Shown here: positions 6,245 to 11,828 of the stretch, in pieces
Layout of the letters: every line of letters begins with the position of its first letter
Numbering within the stretch: the stretch's first letter is position 1
NCBI GenBank assembly: GCA_001784275.1
Contig: MFQB01000002.1
Location: forward strand, 2,019 to 13,846
Direction: 5' to 3'
DNA from: Candidatus Magasanikbacteria bacterium RIFCSPHIGHO2_02_FULL_47_14
GTDB taxonomy: Bacteria; Patescibacteriota; Patescibacteriia; Magasanikbacterales; UBA922
DNA: 11,828 bases
Position numbers and translations under genes: made by a program
The notes under the pieces: model-generated
What the model saw: only the letters and a program-made list of their open reading frames with translations
Told to the model about the DNA's origin: nothing
Databases searched by the model: none

Positions 6245-6273
6245 AGTATACAGAAACAAAACTCCCCCGCCAA
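6245..6273 (-). promoter_or_regulatory. Candidate promoter for the cysQ-led minus-strand genes
   Basis: On the minus strand, TTGGCG (6273-6268) and TATACT (6250-6245) are 17 bases apart: 4 of 6 and 5 of 6 consensus matches. Transcription would begin near 6238, about 20 bases before the cysQ start. It lies back to back with the plus-strand promoter at 6293-6321. Confidence 0.45.
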
Positions 6274-6292
6274 GGGGCAGAATACGGCTATC

Positions 6293-6321
6293 TTGACACC
6301 CGGCCTCTTTTCTGGTATAAG
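6293..6321 (+). promoter_or_regulatory. Near-consensus sigma-70 promoter for the GC-rich 149-codon gene
   Basis: TTGACA at 6293-6298, a 17-base spacer, and TATAAG at 6316-6321, preceded by TGG, which makes an extended -10. This is the best promoter in the window. The leader to the GTG start is about 45 bases and contains TGGTACCA, an 8-base palindrome at 6343-6350 that could be an operator. Confidence 0.75.
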
Positions 6322-6357
6322 AGACTGTTGTTCTTTTGTCCCTGGTACCAACCACTG

Positions 6358-6364
6358 AAAGGAG
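6358..6364 (+). promoter_or_regulatory. Shine-Dalgarno deciding the GTG start at 6374
   Basis: AAAGGAG ends 9 bases before GTG 6374-6376. No ATG lies at a useful distance, so this site fixes the start of the 149-codon gene. Confidence 0.75.
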
Positions 6365-6373
6365 CAGACGCTC

Positions 6374-6823
6374 GTGAAAACCACCGTGACCTATCCCGCT
6401 CTCGACGAGATCTTCGAACTCACGCTCGACGGCGACGCACCGGAGAACCGGCCGCTCGAGATGGTCCGCGCCGACGGCTACGACGAACCCGAGAAGTGGA
6501 AGCACACGGGGCTGACCGTGACGGGGCAGCAGACCCGGCGTGGGAAGCTCGTCTTGGTCGGCTACTGCGATAGCTTCGACGAGGTGAAGGCGAAGCTCGC
6601 CGCGCAGGGCACGATCCCCGAAGGGCAGTGGCGCGAGGCCTTCAAGGCCCGCTACCCCACGCTCGACGGCAAGGGGTCGATCGGTGTCGCTGACGCCTCG
6701 TGGGCGAGTCCGCACGGCGGCGCCAGCTTCCCATACGTCGACTCGTTCGGCTTTTCGCTCTTCGACTCGGCCGACGGCGGCTTCGACGAGCGCTGGCGCT
6801 GGTTGGTGCTCGTCGGCAAGTAA
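6374..6823 (+). CDS. GC-rich unknown 149-residue protein, accessory cassette gene
   Basis: Starts at GTG 6374 and ends at TAA 6821-6823. The family is not one I can name. The protein is acidic, soluble and rich in Trp, Gly and Asp, with no signal peptide or membrane segment. The N-terminal half includes an ordered-looking LTLDGDAPENRPLEMVRADGY stretch (from about residue 17) and GKLVLVGYC near residues 57-65; the middle has a helix (FDEVKAKLAAQG) and GQWREAFKARYP; the end is aromatic and glycine-rich (ASFPYVDSFGF and then DERWRWLVLVGK). The C-terminal composition is vaguely like C-type-lectin or formylglycine-enzyme folds, which I do not press. It runs opposite to the surrounding genes, is far more GC-rich, and carries its own promoter, Shine-Dalgarno and terminator, so it is likely an acquired, independently expressed unit. 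Confidence 0.8.
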   Translation: MKTTVTYPALDEIFELTLDGDAPENRPLEMVRADGYDEPEKWKHTGLTVTGQQTRRGKLVLVGYCDSFDEVKAKLAAQGTIPEGQWREAFKARYPTLDGKGSIGVADASWASPHGGASFPYVDSFGFSLFDSADGGFDERWRWLVLVGK

Positions 6824-6887
6824 TGGGCTCTTGGAATCTCGGTGGCTCAACTCTTTGGGCCCCTTGGCTCCTTCGTCCGTTACCCTA

Positions 6888-6932
6888 CAGCCCCGTATGT
6901 TCAGAAATGACGTGCGGGGCTGAGTTGTTTTT
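6888..6932 (+). terminator. Intrinsic terminator of the 149-codon gene
   Basis: Starting at 6888, CAGCCCCG pairs with CGGGGCTG (6915-6922); with three G-U pairs the stem extends to 14 bp around a 7-base loop. AGTTGTTTTT follows at 6923-6932. The G-U pairs form only in plus-strand RNA, which fits termination of the 149-codon gene. It ends 8 bases before the stop of the convergent DUF1761-like gene. The preceding bases ACCCTA recall the linker of the 987-1295 array, perhaps by chance. Confidence 0.8.
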
Positions 6933-6939
6933 AGACTAA

Positions 6940-7365
6940 CTATCTCCAGGTGCCCAGAATGGCGCCCATGGCAAGAAGCTTGAGAAGTGAGTATCCGTTA
7001 TTGAGAAACCAGAATTTCCAGGATCTGCCCTCCCATAATACAGGGCTCATGCTTGAGGTTGCGATAAGACCAAGCCACAGCCAAAACCCTGTTTGTAAAC
7101 CAATTGAAACCGGATTTAGCTCTGGTTGTGAAGTGGACCAACCCAAGACAAAATACGCAAGAACATACGCCATAACCAGATATCCCACAAAGTTCAAGAT
7201 ATATGACTTCGCCATACCCTTCTTTTTTATCTCATCGATTTTTTCCTGGCTGATGCCGGTCAATCTCATCCACACTTTTCCAAATAATGGACCGTACCAC
7301 ATACCACCAATAACCATGGCTGCCAATGCTGCAACCAGGATCGCCCAATAGTTAAGTTCGAACAT
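6940..7365 (-). CDS. DUF1761-like four-helix membrane protein
   Basis: A 141-residue integral membrane protein that fits the DUF1761 family, whose function is unknown. Four membrane segments are visible at about 6-27, 55-75, 86-106 and 118-138, joined by short polar loops. The family signature is the N-terminal NYWAILVAALAAMVIGGMWYGPLFGKVWM region, here at residues 5-33, with WYGPLFG at the end of helix 1; a lysine-rich loop (QEKIDEIKKKGMAKS) follows at about 40-54 and is probably cytoplasmic. The gene begins 32 bases after the Xaa-Pro peptidase stop and is the last of the right-hand minus-strand run. Its start has only a weak ribosome-binding site. It runs towards the GC-rich cassette's terminator. 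Confidence 0.8.
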   Translation of the reverse strand: MFELNYWAILVAALAAMVIGGMWYGPLFGKVWMRLTGISQEKIDEIKKKGMAKSYILNFVGYLVMAYVLAYFVLGWSTSQPELNPVSIGLQTGFWLWLGLIATSSMSPVLWEGRSWKFWFLNNGYSLLKLLAMGAILGTWR

Positions 7366-7391
7366 ATATCACGATAAAAAATAATGCGTGT

Positions 7392-7400
7392 AGTATATCA
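7392..7400 (-). promoter_or_regulatory. Possible extended -10 element before the DUF1761-like gene
   Basis: On the minus strand TGATATACT (7400-7392) is an extended -10 match overlapping the TGA stop of the M24 gene. No good -35 lies 17 bases upstream. It would give a leader of about 20 bases for the DUF1761-like gene, allowing expression apart from the upstream genes. Confidence 0.35.
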
Positions 7401-8504
7401 TTTTTGGGAAATTTCCGCTAACGCTCGCGTACTTTTGGTCAAGAGGCGGTAACCGGTTTCAGTGATAAGAATATCATCTTCGATCCGTACTCCGAATTCA
7501 CCCGCAAAGTAAAGTCCGGGTTCGATGGTGACAACCATGCCGGGTTTAAGAACAGTTTCTTGCGATGAACCAAGAGATGGCGACTCGTGTACATCCAGTC
7601 CTAAGCCGTGGCCAAGACTGTGCAAATAATATCCTTCAAGCGAATATTTTTTAAAGTAGTTCCAGGATAAGTCAAATAGTTCTTTGGTCAGAGTCCCAGG
7701 TTTGCATGCAGCGATGCAAATGTCGGCGCACTCTTTGACTCGGCTGTATACGTCGTAAAATTGCTTTGGAGCCTTACCTAAACATACCGTGCGAGTGACG
7801 TCTGCAGTATAGCCGTGATAGGTAAAGCCAAAATCCAGTAACAAACATTGATTCTGCTGTAGTGCATGTCGTCCAGTTTTGTAGTGGGGCTCGGCTGCGT
7901 GTTTCCCAGAAGCGACAATCGAGTCAAATCCGACCCCGTCAGCGCCGTAGTGAACCGCGAGACGATGCATTTCGTGAGCAACCTCCCACTCAGAGTGAAG
8001 CTGTTGGTGTGCGAGGAGTTTTTTTACCTCACCAAGTACTTGTTCTGAGATGTCGACAGCCTTCTGGATACATGCGACCTCTTCCGGGTCTTTTATGTTT
8101 CGTAGACTTTCGACAACTCCGGTTTCTGGCATCAGCTGTGCCTGAGTGGTATGAGAGATTTTTTCAAATTCTGCTAATGTGAGATTATTTTTTTCTATCA
8201 AAATTTTGTCTGAGGTGCTTACATAACGAACAAAACTGGTGAGCAGACCATACCGCTCATGATCTACTACGAGTTCCAAGTCAGGAAGATATTTTTGCAG
8301 GGCTTCCCCTTGTTGTTTGTACATCTTGGGAAGAAACACAAGAACTTTTTCTTCGGTGATGAGGGCTGTTGCCTCACGTTCGTGGGGAGATATGCCTATA
8401 AACCCAGCAAGGTAAAAGACGTTTTTTGGATTGGTAACAAAAAAGGCGCTTGCGTTTTTTTCTTTCAGCAATCCGCGCACTTTCTGTACTCTCACATCCC
8501 GCAT
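7398..8504 (-). CDS. Xaa-Pro aminopeptidase / M24 metallopeptidase
   Basis: A two-domain M24 creatinase-fold peptidase of 368 residues, the usual length for the PepQ/Xaa-Pro dipeptidase-like group. The N-terminal creatinase-like domain spans about 1-135; the catalytic pita-bread domain follows. The five metal ligands can be placed: Asp224 (LLLDFG), Asp235 (YTADVTRT), His299 (HSLGHGLGLDVHE), Glu328 (TIEPGLY) and Glu342 (VRIEDD). His207 (AEPHY) is the usual substrate-contact histidine. It should cleave N-terminal residues ahead of proline or split Xaa-Pro dipeptides in the cytoplasm. The ATG start overlaps the end of the Nudix gene by 13 bases, suggesting coupled translation. All catalytic residues are present, so I expect an active enzyme; peptide length preference is not clear. 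Confidence 0.9.
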   Translation of the reverse strand: MRDVRVQKVRGLLKEKNASAFFVTNPKNVFYLAGFIGISPHEREATALITEEKVLVFLPKMYKQQGEALQKYLPDLELVVDHERYGLLTSFVRYVSTSDKILIEKNNLTLAEFEKISHTTQAQLMPETGVVESLRNIKDPEEVACIQKAVDISEQVLGEVKKLLAHQQLHSEWEVAHEMHRLAVHYGADGVGFDSIVASGKHAAEPHYKTGRHALQQNQCLLLDFGFTYHGYTADVTRTVCLGKAPKQFYDVYSRVKECADICIAACKPGTLTKELFDLSWNYFKKYSLEGYYLHSLGHGLGLDVHESPSLGSSQETVLKPGMVVTIEPGLYFAGEFGVRIEDDILITETGYRLLTKSTRALAEISQK

Positions 8505-9046
8505 ATCCGTTGCCTGAACTTTTCCAACTCACCAGGGATCAGTCTCATTTTTAGTATATCTGTTGTTAGTTCTTTGCTGCGAAAGTTTTCATGTGTGGCT
8601 AGCTCAACGAAGTCATCAAAGGAAAGTGAAAGAATGTTAATTTTTTCCCCGGCATCAAGCGACGGTTCGTGGGTCTTTTGGCAGTTTCGGGCGATATATA
8701 TGTACACGCTCCAGTCAATTTTACTGGTGGGCTGGAACTCCTTGTATAGTTCCCAGTCGTTTGATGCGCATCCACTTTCTTCCAGAAGTTCCCGTTTGCC
8801 TGCATCTTCTGGTGGTTCCCCGACTTCTTGTCTGCCGCCAACAAGGGTGTAAAAAGGTGGGCGGCCAGGTTGTTCTTCTTCAGCTACGAGAATTTTGTCA
8901 CCAGAGGTTGCAATCACCTCCACCGAATTTGGGCGTTTGAGCATTTCGAAGACTGCCGTTGTGCCGTCAAATAGTACCTGCTCCCATTGGTATACGTCGA
9001 AGATTTCTCCAGAGAACACTTTTTTTGCTTCGTGTGGAATAGGCAT
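8492..9046 (-). CDS. Nudix hydrolase, ADP-ribose pyrophosphatase-like
   Basis: Hydrolyses a nucleoside diphosphate linked to another moiety; the layout best fits ADP-ribose pyrophosphatases. With the ATG at 9046 the protein has 184 residues. A complete Nudix box occupies 71-93: Gly71, Glu77, Arg85-Glu86 and Glu89-Glu90, then Gly92 (REXXEEXG form). Ahead of it is the typical N-terminal beta domain (FDVYQWEQVLFDGTTAVFEML) and EEEQPGRPPFYTLVGG, and after it a C-terminal helix. A start at 9085 (13 residues longer, MEKIRV) is possible, but would overlap the CYTH gene by 38 bases; the chosen ATG lies one base after the CYTH TAA, which suits coupled translation. Neither start has a strong Shine-Dalgarno. 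The exact substrate is not readable. Confidence 0.88.
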   Translation of the reverse strand: MPIPHEAKKVFSGEIFDVYQWEQVLFDGTTAVFEMLKRPNSVEVIATSGDKILVAEEEQPGRPPFYTLVGGRQEVGEPPEDAGKRELLEESGCASNDWELYKEFQPTSKIDWSVYIYIARNCQKTHEPSLDAGEKINILSLSFDDFVELATHENFRSKELTTDILKMRLIPGELEKFRQRICGM

Positions 9047-9047
9047 A

Positions 9048-9584
9048 TTATGGTTCAAATACCTGAAGACTCGGATCTTCTCCATAGTGCTTCAGTACTT
9101 TTGTTGCTGTCCAAGACGTGGTGCTATCCATGGTGTAGCCCAGTTTTTCCACCAGGGCTGTAATGGCCGGCTCGTCACCCTCAAGTTCTATATAGTAGGG
9201 GATGGTCGGATACTTTTCTATTTCCACGCGAACATCGTCGAGAAGATACGAGGTACGAATTTTCTCTCTATATCGTGTTTGAATAAACCCCAAACCAATA
9301 ATAATTTTTTCTGCTGTCTCGATGTCACTTACTGCAACCTCAAATTCATCACAGCTTTGGATGTGTTCAGTTTTGACACGGTTGGTTTTAAAGGCGAGAA
9401 ATCCCTGTTCATCATCTTTTCGCAGACGCAGGAGCTCCTTTTTTTTATTGATATCACCGGCAGGCGTGTCAAACTGTTTGTCGATAATTTTTCGGGTGGC
9501 AATTTTTTTTGCTCCAAGCGCTTCGAGTCGAGCAACAAAAGTATCAGGATTGATATCCAGAATTTTCAACTCGGTTTCTTTCAT
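9048..9584 (-). CDS. CYTH-domain protein (CyaB/thiamine triphosphatase-like)
   Basis: A triphosphate tunnel enzyme of 178 residues. The defining ExExK motif is at residues 3-7 (ETELK), and charged tunnel residues follow on alternating strands: LLRLRKDD near 51-58, LAFKTNR near 63-69, EFEVAV near 80-85, YREKIRTSYLLDD near 104-116 and VRVEIEK near 117-123, then YYIELEG near 129-135. The pattern is close to class IV adenylate cyclase (CyaB) sequences, but most such bacterial proteins hydrolyse inorganic triphosphate or thiamine triphosphate, so I do not claim cyclase activity. The gene starts 5 bases after the CreD stop and ends 1 base before the Nudix start. Confidence in the fold is high and in the substrate low. 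Confidence 0.88.
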   Translation of the reverse strand: MKETELKILDINPDTFVARLEALGAKKIATRKIIDKQFDTPAGDINKKKELLRLRKDDEQGFLAFKTNRVKTEHIQSCDEFEVAVSDIETAEKIIIGLGFIQTRYREKIRTSYLLDDVRVEIEKYPTIPYYIELEGDEPAITALVEKLGYTMDSTTSWTATKVLKHYGEDPSLQVFEP

Positions 9585-9589
9585 ACTAC

Positions 9590-10960
9590 TTACGCCTGAG
9601 TCTCCGGCTCGTCCCCATACCAGTCAATGCGGCGTGAGGCGACCATGATGGCGCCGAGGATAATAAAGAGTGCAATGCTGCCGATGAGAAGTGTATACTC
9701 TTCCATCTGAAGGAGGATGTACACAAAGCCGTACATCACTGTCAAAATGCCGCCGGCAGTGAGGCCGCGTTGAGTGCTTTTCATGACACTTTTTACGAAC
9801 GCTGTCACCATGCCAATAATCGCGATACTCGCAATGAGGTAGGCGTATCCGAATCGAATGTATTCAGATAATGACAGAAGTAGAGTGTAGAAGATCAGGA
9901 GCGCCAAACCAATAAGCGTGTACTGTACCGGGTGAACCCGCCGTCGGCTGGTCACTTCGGTAAAGAAGACGACGACAAACACCAATGCAATGACCGCAAT
10001 TGCGTACTTAGCCGATCGGGTAGTTTTTTGGTAGATATCGACCGGCAAGAAGAATCGCACACCAAAGGCATCAGTCTGTTCCCCGGTGTCGTAAGAGTAG
10101 CTGTCTTCTGAATATTTTTGCTGGAGTCCGTTGAATGTTACGCGCTCTTTTTCTGTCCATTGGGCCGGGAAGCTACGGTTTAAGTCCAACACGTGCCAGG
10201 TGGCCTTAAATCCATTTTGGTCAATAGTATGTTCCGGTAGGAAGGCGCCGTCGAAACTTGGAGATACCCAGTTGGATGTGAGTTCCACTGAAGTGGTTTT
10301 GCCCACAGGAACAAATGAAACATCTTTGCTGCCTCGAATATTTACACTAAAAGAAAATGGGTAGTTTTGTGTTGTAGGATTGGCAGGATCAGTGGCAACA
10401 ATCGGAACGCGAGCACTTACCCCGGAAGCGAGATTCGTCTGTTGAACACCGGTTTGGAATGCAATATTTTGAGAGCCCCAGTGAAGTGTGAGTTGTTCTT
10501 GAATGCCGCGCAGGTCAGAGATACCCATCACGACTGTTGCCTCGTTCCAACGCATCTGAGAAGACGAAAGGCCCAGTGCCTGAATATTCGGTGTACCAAA
10601 ACGGCCCCTCACCTCTCCTGCCATATCATAAACCGGGACGTCGTAAATACCGCGTGAACGCACCTCTGTGGTGGCTTTTCCGGTGACGGCTAACTCTTCA
10701 GGAAGAAAAAACGCCTGGCGGACCTGCAGACCTTCTGTGTATGGGATAACCAGAATCGGGCCAATAAGCGCCTGAGCATTGCCCCACTTGCTGCTCACCT
10801 CTTCTGTAGCAGAGTCTTTTCGGTAGGATCGATCTTTAATCAGACCCTGTACCATGAAGGATGGTATGAGAAAAATGACGATCAAAACCGCTATTGCTAT
10901 TGTTTTGAAGGTAAAGGAGTAGGGCTTAATCTTACGACTGCTATGCGTGGTCTCTGTCAT
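9590..10960 (-). CDS. creD: CreD-like inner membrane protein
   Basis: A 456-residue membrane protein matching CreD (about 450 residues in E. coli). One N-terminal membrane segment (about 20-39) anchors a large soluble, beta-rich domain of roughly 270 residues, and five more segments close the protein at about 318-336, 346-364, 370-388, 402-418 and 424-442. Family motifs include GVRFFLPVDIYQ near 300-311, FFTEVTSRRRVHPVQYTLIG near 332-351 and LLLSLSEYIRFGYAYLIAS near 360-378. In enterobacteria creD is controlled by CreBC and linked to envelope stress and beta-lactam tolerance; no creB or creC is seen here, and its function in this organism is unknown. It starts 136 bases downstream of the prmC stop, after a palindromic element and a candidate promoter. 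Confidence 0.88.
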   Translation of the reverse strand: MTETTHSSRKIKPYSFTFKTIAIAVLIVIFLIPSFMVQGLIKDRSYRKDSATEEVSSKWGNAQALIGPILVIPYTEGLQVRQAFFLPEELAVTGKATTEVRSRGIYDVPVYDMAGEVRGRFGTPNIQALGLSSSQMRWNEATVVMGISDLRGIQEQLTLHWGSQNIAFQTGVQQTNLASGVSARVPIVATDPANPTTQNYPFSFSVNIRGSKDVSFVPVGKTTSVELTSNWVSPSFDGAFLPEHTIDQNGFKATWHVLDLNRSFPAQWTEKERVTFNGLQQKYSEDSYSYDTGEQTDAFGVRFFLPVDIYQKTTRSAKYAIAVIALVFVVVFFTEVTSRRRVHPVQYTLIGLALLIFYTLLLSLSEYIRFGYAYLIASIAIIGMVTAFVKSVMKSTQRGLTAGGILTVMYGFVYILLQMEEYTLLIGSIALFIILGAIMVASRRIDWYGDEPETQA

Positions 10961-10985
10961 ATGGAGAGGTTAAGTAAGTATGTTT

Positions 10986-11015
10986 AGAGTACGTGAAGTG
11001 GACAGGGTGTGTCAA
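10986..11015 (-). promoter_or_regulatory. Possible promoter upstream of creD
   Basis: Minus-strand TTGACA (11015-11010) is a perfect -35; 18 bases on, TACTCT (10991-10986) is only a 3-of-6 -10 match. The leader to the creD ATG would be about 20 bases. The -35 context CATTGACACACCC is identical over 13 bases to that at 1351-1363. Confidence 0.4.
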
Positions 11016-11031
11016 TGTATTTGTCTCATGG

Positions 11032-11157
11032 TTCAGCATATATACTCTGGTCAGACGGTGTCGGTCGTCTCGCACGATGCGAGTGCGACCGCACCTCATA
11101 TCTCGCCCTGATTTTGATCAGGACTCCGATGTGCTGCTCCAGAGTATATATGCGGAA
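11032..11157. repeat. 126-base palindromic element with internal hairpins at the prmC 3' end
   Basis: The ends form a 19-base inverted repeat with one mismatch; its core GCATATATACTCTGG (11036-11050) pairs perfectly with 11139-11153. Two internal hairpins are present: GGTG/CACC, CGGTCG/CGACCG and CTCGCA/TGCGAG stacked with small bulges at 11057-11095, and CCTGAT-TTTG-ATCAGG at 11107-11122. The fold is a three-way junction. The element covers the end of prmC, supplying its last 18 or so codons and stop. No target-site duplication is visible. It is best described as a palindromic mini-element or structured RNA; there is no transposase gene. Confidence 0.75.
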
Positions 11158-11828
11158 ACAAATGCACCTGCACCGCTCGACTACGTCCTGCCAAGTCTGT
11201 GTGTACTTTAACAACTGCATGTGGAAATACACTTTTAATATAAGAGGAAAGTACAGCAGATTGCGACGGATCAATTTCAAAAAAAGTTGTTACAGATTTT
11301 TGTGGGTCACAATATTTTTTAATGTGTTGCAGCAGTTCTTTATATAGCTGTAAACCTTTGTCGTCGGCAACCAAAGCTGAGTGAGGTTCGTATCGAATCG
11401 AAGGCTCGGTGTCCCGCTGCTCTTGTGTGAGATAGGGGAGGTTGGCTGTGATAATCAGAGCACCTTTCGGCCGGTTGAATAGCGCAGAGTCTTTTTTTGC
11501 AACGGGTTGAAGCAAATGCCCATGCAAAAAATTTATTGAAATCTGATGGCGCACCGCATTTTTTTTGGCGAGGCGAAGTGCTGACTTTGAGACATCTGAT
11601 GCAAAAACCAACAGCTGAGGTTGAGATGTCACATTTTTACCGATGGCAATCGGAATACACCCGCTTCCGGTGCCCACGTCGATAAGCGTTATATGTTTTT
11701 GTGTTGTGTCTTCTATTTCCTTTAACGCAAGATCCACGAGCAACTCAGTTTCCGGGCGAGGAATAAGTGTGGAGCGGTTGACGTCAAAATCCAAGCCGTA
11801 AAATTCTTTGTGGTTTACGAGGTAGGCA
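11096..11828 (-). CDS. prmC: PrmC (HemK) release factor glutamine methyltransferase, 5' end outside the window
   Basis: Methylates the GGQ glutamine of peptide release factors using S-adenosylmethionine. The frame is open to the window edge and carries the family's KEFYGLDFDV segment upstream of the TTG at 11794, so the gene continues beyond 11828. Motifs in order: TLIPRPETELLVD, the SAM-binding DVGTGSGCIPIAI, the acidic ASDVS strand end, ANLPY (the catalytic NPPY-type motif with Leu replacing the first Pro, a known variant form) and YEPHSALVADDKGLQLY. The expected family end is near DLAGRSRAVQVHL; the remaining 20 residues, from FPHIYSG on, are mostly encoded by the palindromic element at 11032-11157. 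The N-terminal helical domain that binds release factors lies outside the window. Confidence 0.9.
   Translation of the reverse strand, partial: AYLVNHKEFYGLDFDVNRSTLIPRPETELLVDLALKEIEDTTQKHITLIDVGTGSGCIPIAIGKNVTSQPQLLVFASDVSKSALRLAKKNAVRHQISINFLHGHLLQPVAKKDSALFNRPKGALIITANLPYLTQEQRDTEPSIRYEPHSALVADDKGLQLYKELLQHIKKYCDPQKSVTTFFEIDPSQSAVLSSYIKSVFPHAVVKVHTDLAGRSRAVQVHLFPHIYSGAAHRSPDQNQGEI

Noticed and set aside
6220..6384. N-terminal extension of the CysQ-like protein by 55 residues
   Set aside because: The extension has no family similarity, overlaps both promoters and the start of the plus-strand gene, and the protein from 6219 already has full family length.
6730..6823. Diversity-generating retroelement target region at the end of the 149-codon gene
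   Set aside because: The aromatic, glycine-rich end is suggestive, but no template repeat or reverse transcriptase gene is present in the window.
6221..6850. Minus-strand 209-codon frame
   Set aside because: It is antisense to the 149-codon gene, which has its own promoter, Shine-Dalgarno and terminator; long shadow frames are common in GC-rich DNA.
1178..6932. Shared 11-mer TGAGTTGTTTT at about 1180-1190 and at 6921-6931
   Set aside because: Matches of this length are expected by chance in a window of this size, and the contexts (array loop, terminator tail) differ.
11032..11157. Hammerhead or other known small ribozyme
   Set aside because: A CTGAT stretch is present in one hairpin, but the CTGANGA and GAAA core elements are missing.

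Overview
The window looks like a chromosome segment from a small-genome bacterium, most likely of the Candidate Phyla Radiation (Patescibacteria, Parcubacteria-like). This is an inference from gene content and style: a dense, moderately AT-rich minus-strand gene train with 4-base ATGA overlaps and gaps of a few bases, a bacterial-type PrmC with an NLPY motif, and a mix of simple sugar-phosphate, redox and housekeeping enzymes. No rRNA or other phylogenetic marker is present, so the placement is tentative.

Layout. (1) Bases 1-1620 form a GC-rich plus-strand block: the 3' part of an unrecognised basic protein gene (1-884), a 528-base non-coding stretch full of secondary structure (885-1412), and a 50-codon membrane-protein gene with its own promoter, Shine-Dalgarno and hairpin (1353-1620). 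(2) Bases 1622-6219 carry a compact minus-strand run, in transcription order cysQ-like phosphatase, type II NADH dehydrogenase-like flavoprotein, transaldolase, glutaredoxin, an unknown 140-residue protein, and an SIS-family phosphoglucose/phosphomannose isomerase. (3) Bases 6293-6932 are a second GC-rich plus-strand cassette: a near-consensus promoter, strong Shine-Dalgarno, 149-codon unknown gene and intrinsic terminator, inserted against the local gene direction. (4) Bases 6940-11828 return to minus-strand genes: PrmC (partial at the window edge), CreD-like membrane protein, CYTH protein, Nudix hydrolase, Xaa-Pro aminopeptidase-like M24 protein and a DUF1761-like membrane protein.

The best candidate for something undescribed is at 987-1295: five tandem stem-loop units of about 60-65 bases. 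Each has an 8-bp (once 7-8-bp) perfectly paired outer arm whose sequence differs completely from unit to unit, a TTYGY motif starting exactly 12 bases after the 5' arm, an inner stem, a 12-base 3' strand, and a linker related to ACCCTTTC. Pairing is kept while sequence changes, which argues for selection on a folded RNA or single-stranded DNA. A second structured element, a 126-base palindrome with 19-base ends and two internal hairpins (11032-11157), lies across the 3' end of prmC and supplies its last 18 or so codons; it resembles a palindromic mini-element.

Functionally the minus-strand genes point to sugar-phosphate interconversion (isomerase, transaldolase), redox handling (NADH dehydrogenase, glutaredoxin), nucleotide and polyphosphate clean-up (CysQ, Nudix, CYTH), peptide turnover (M24 protein) and translation termination (PrmC). 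The GC-rich plus-strand pieces look like independently transcribed accessory cassettes.
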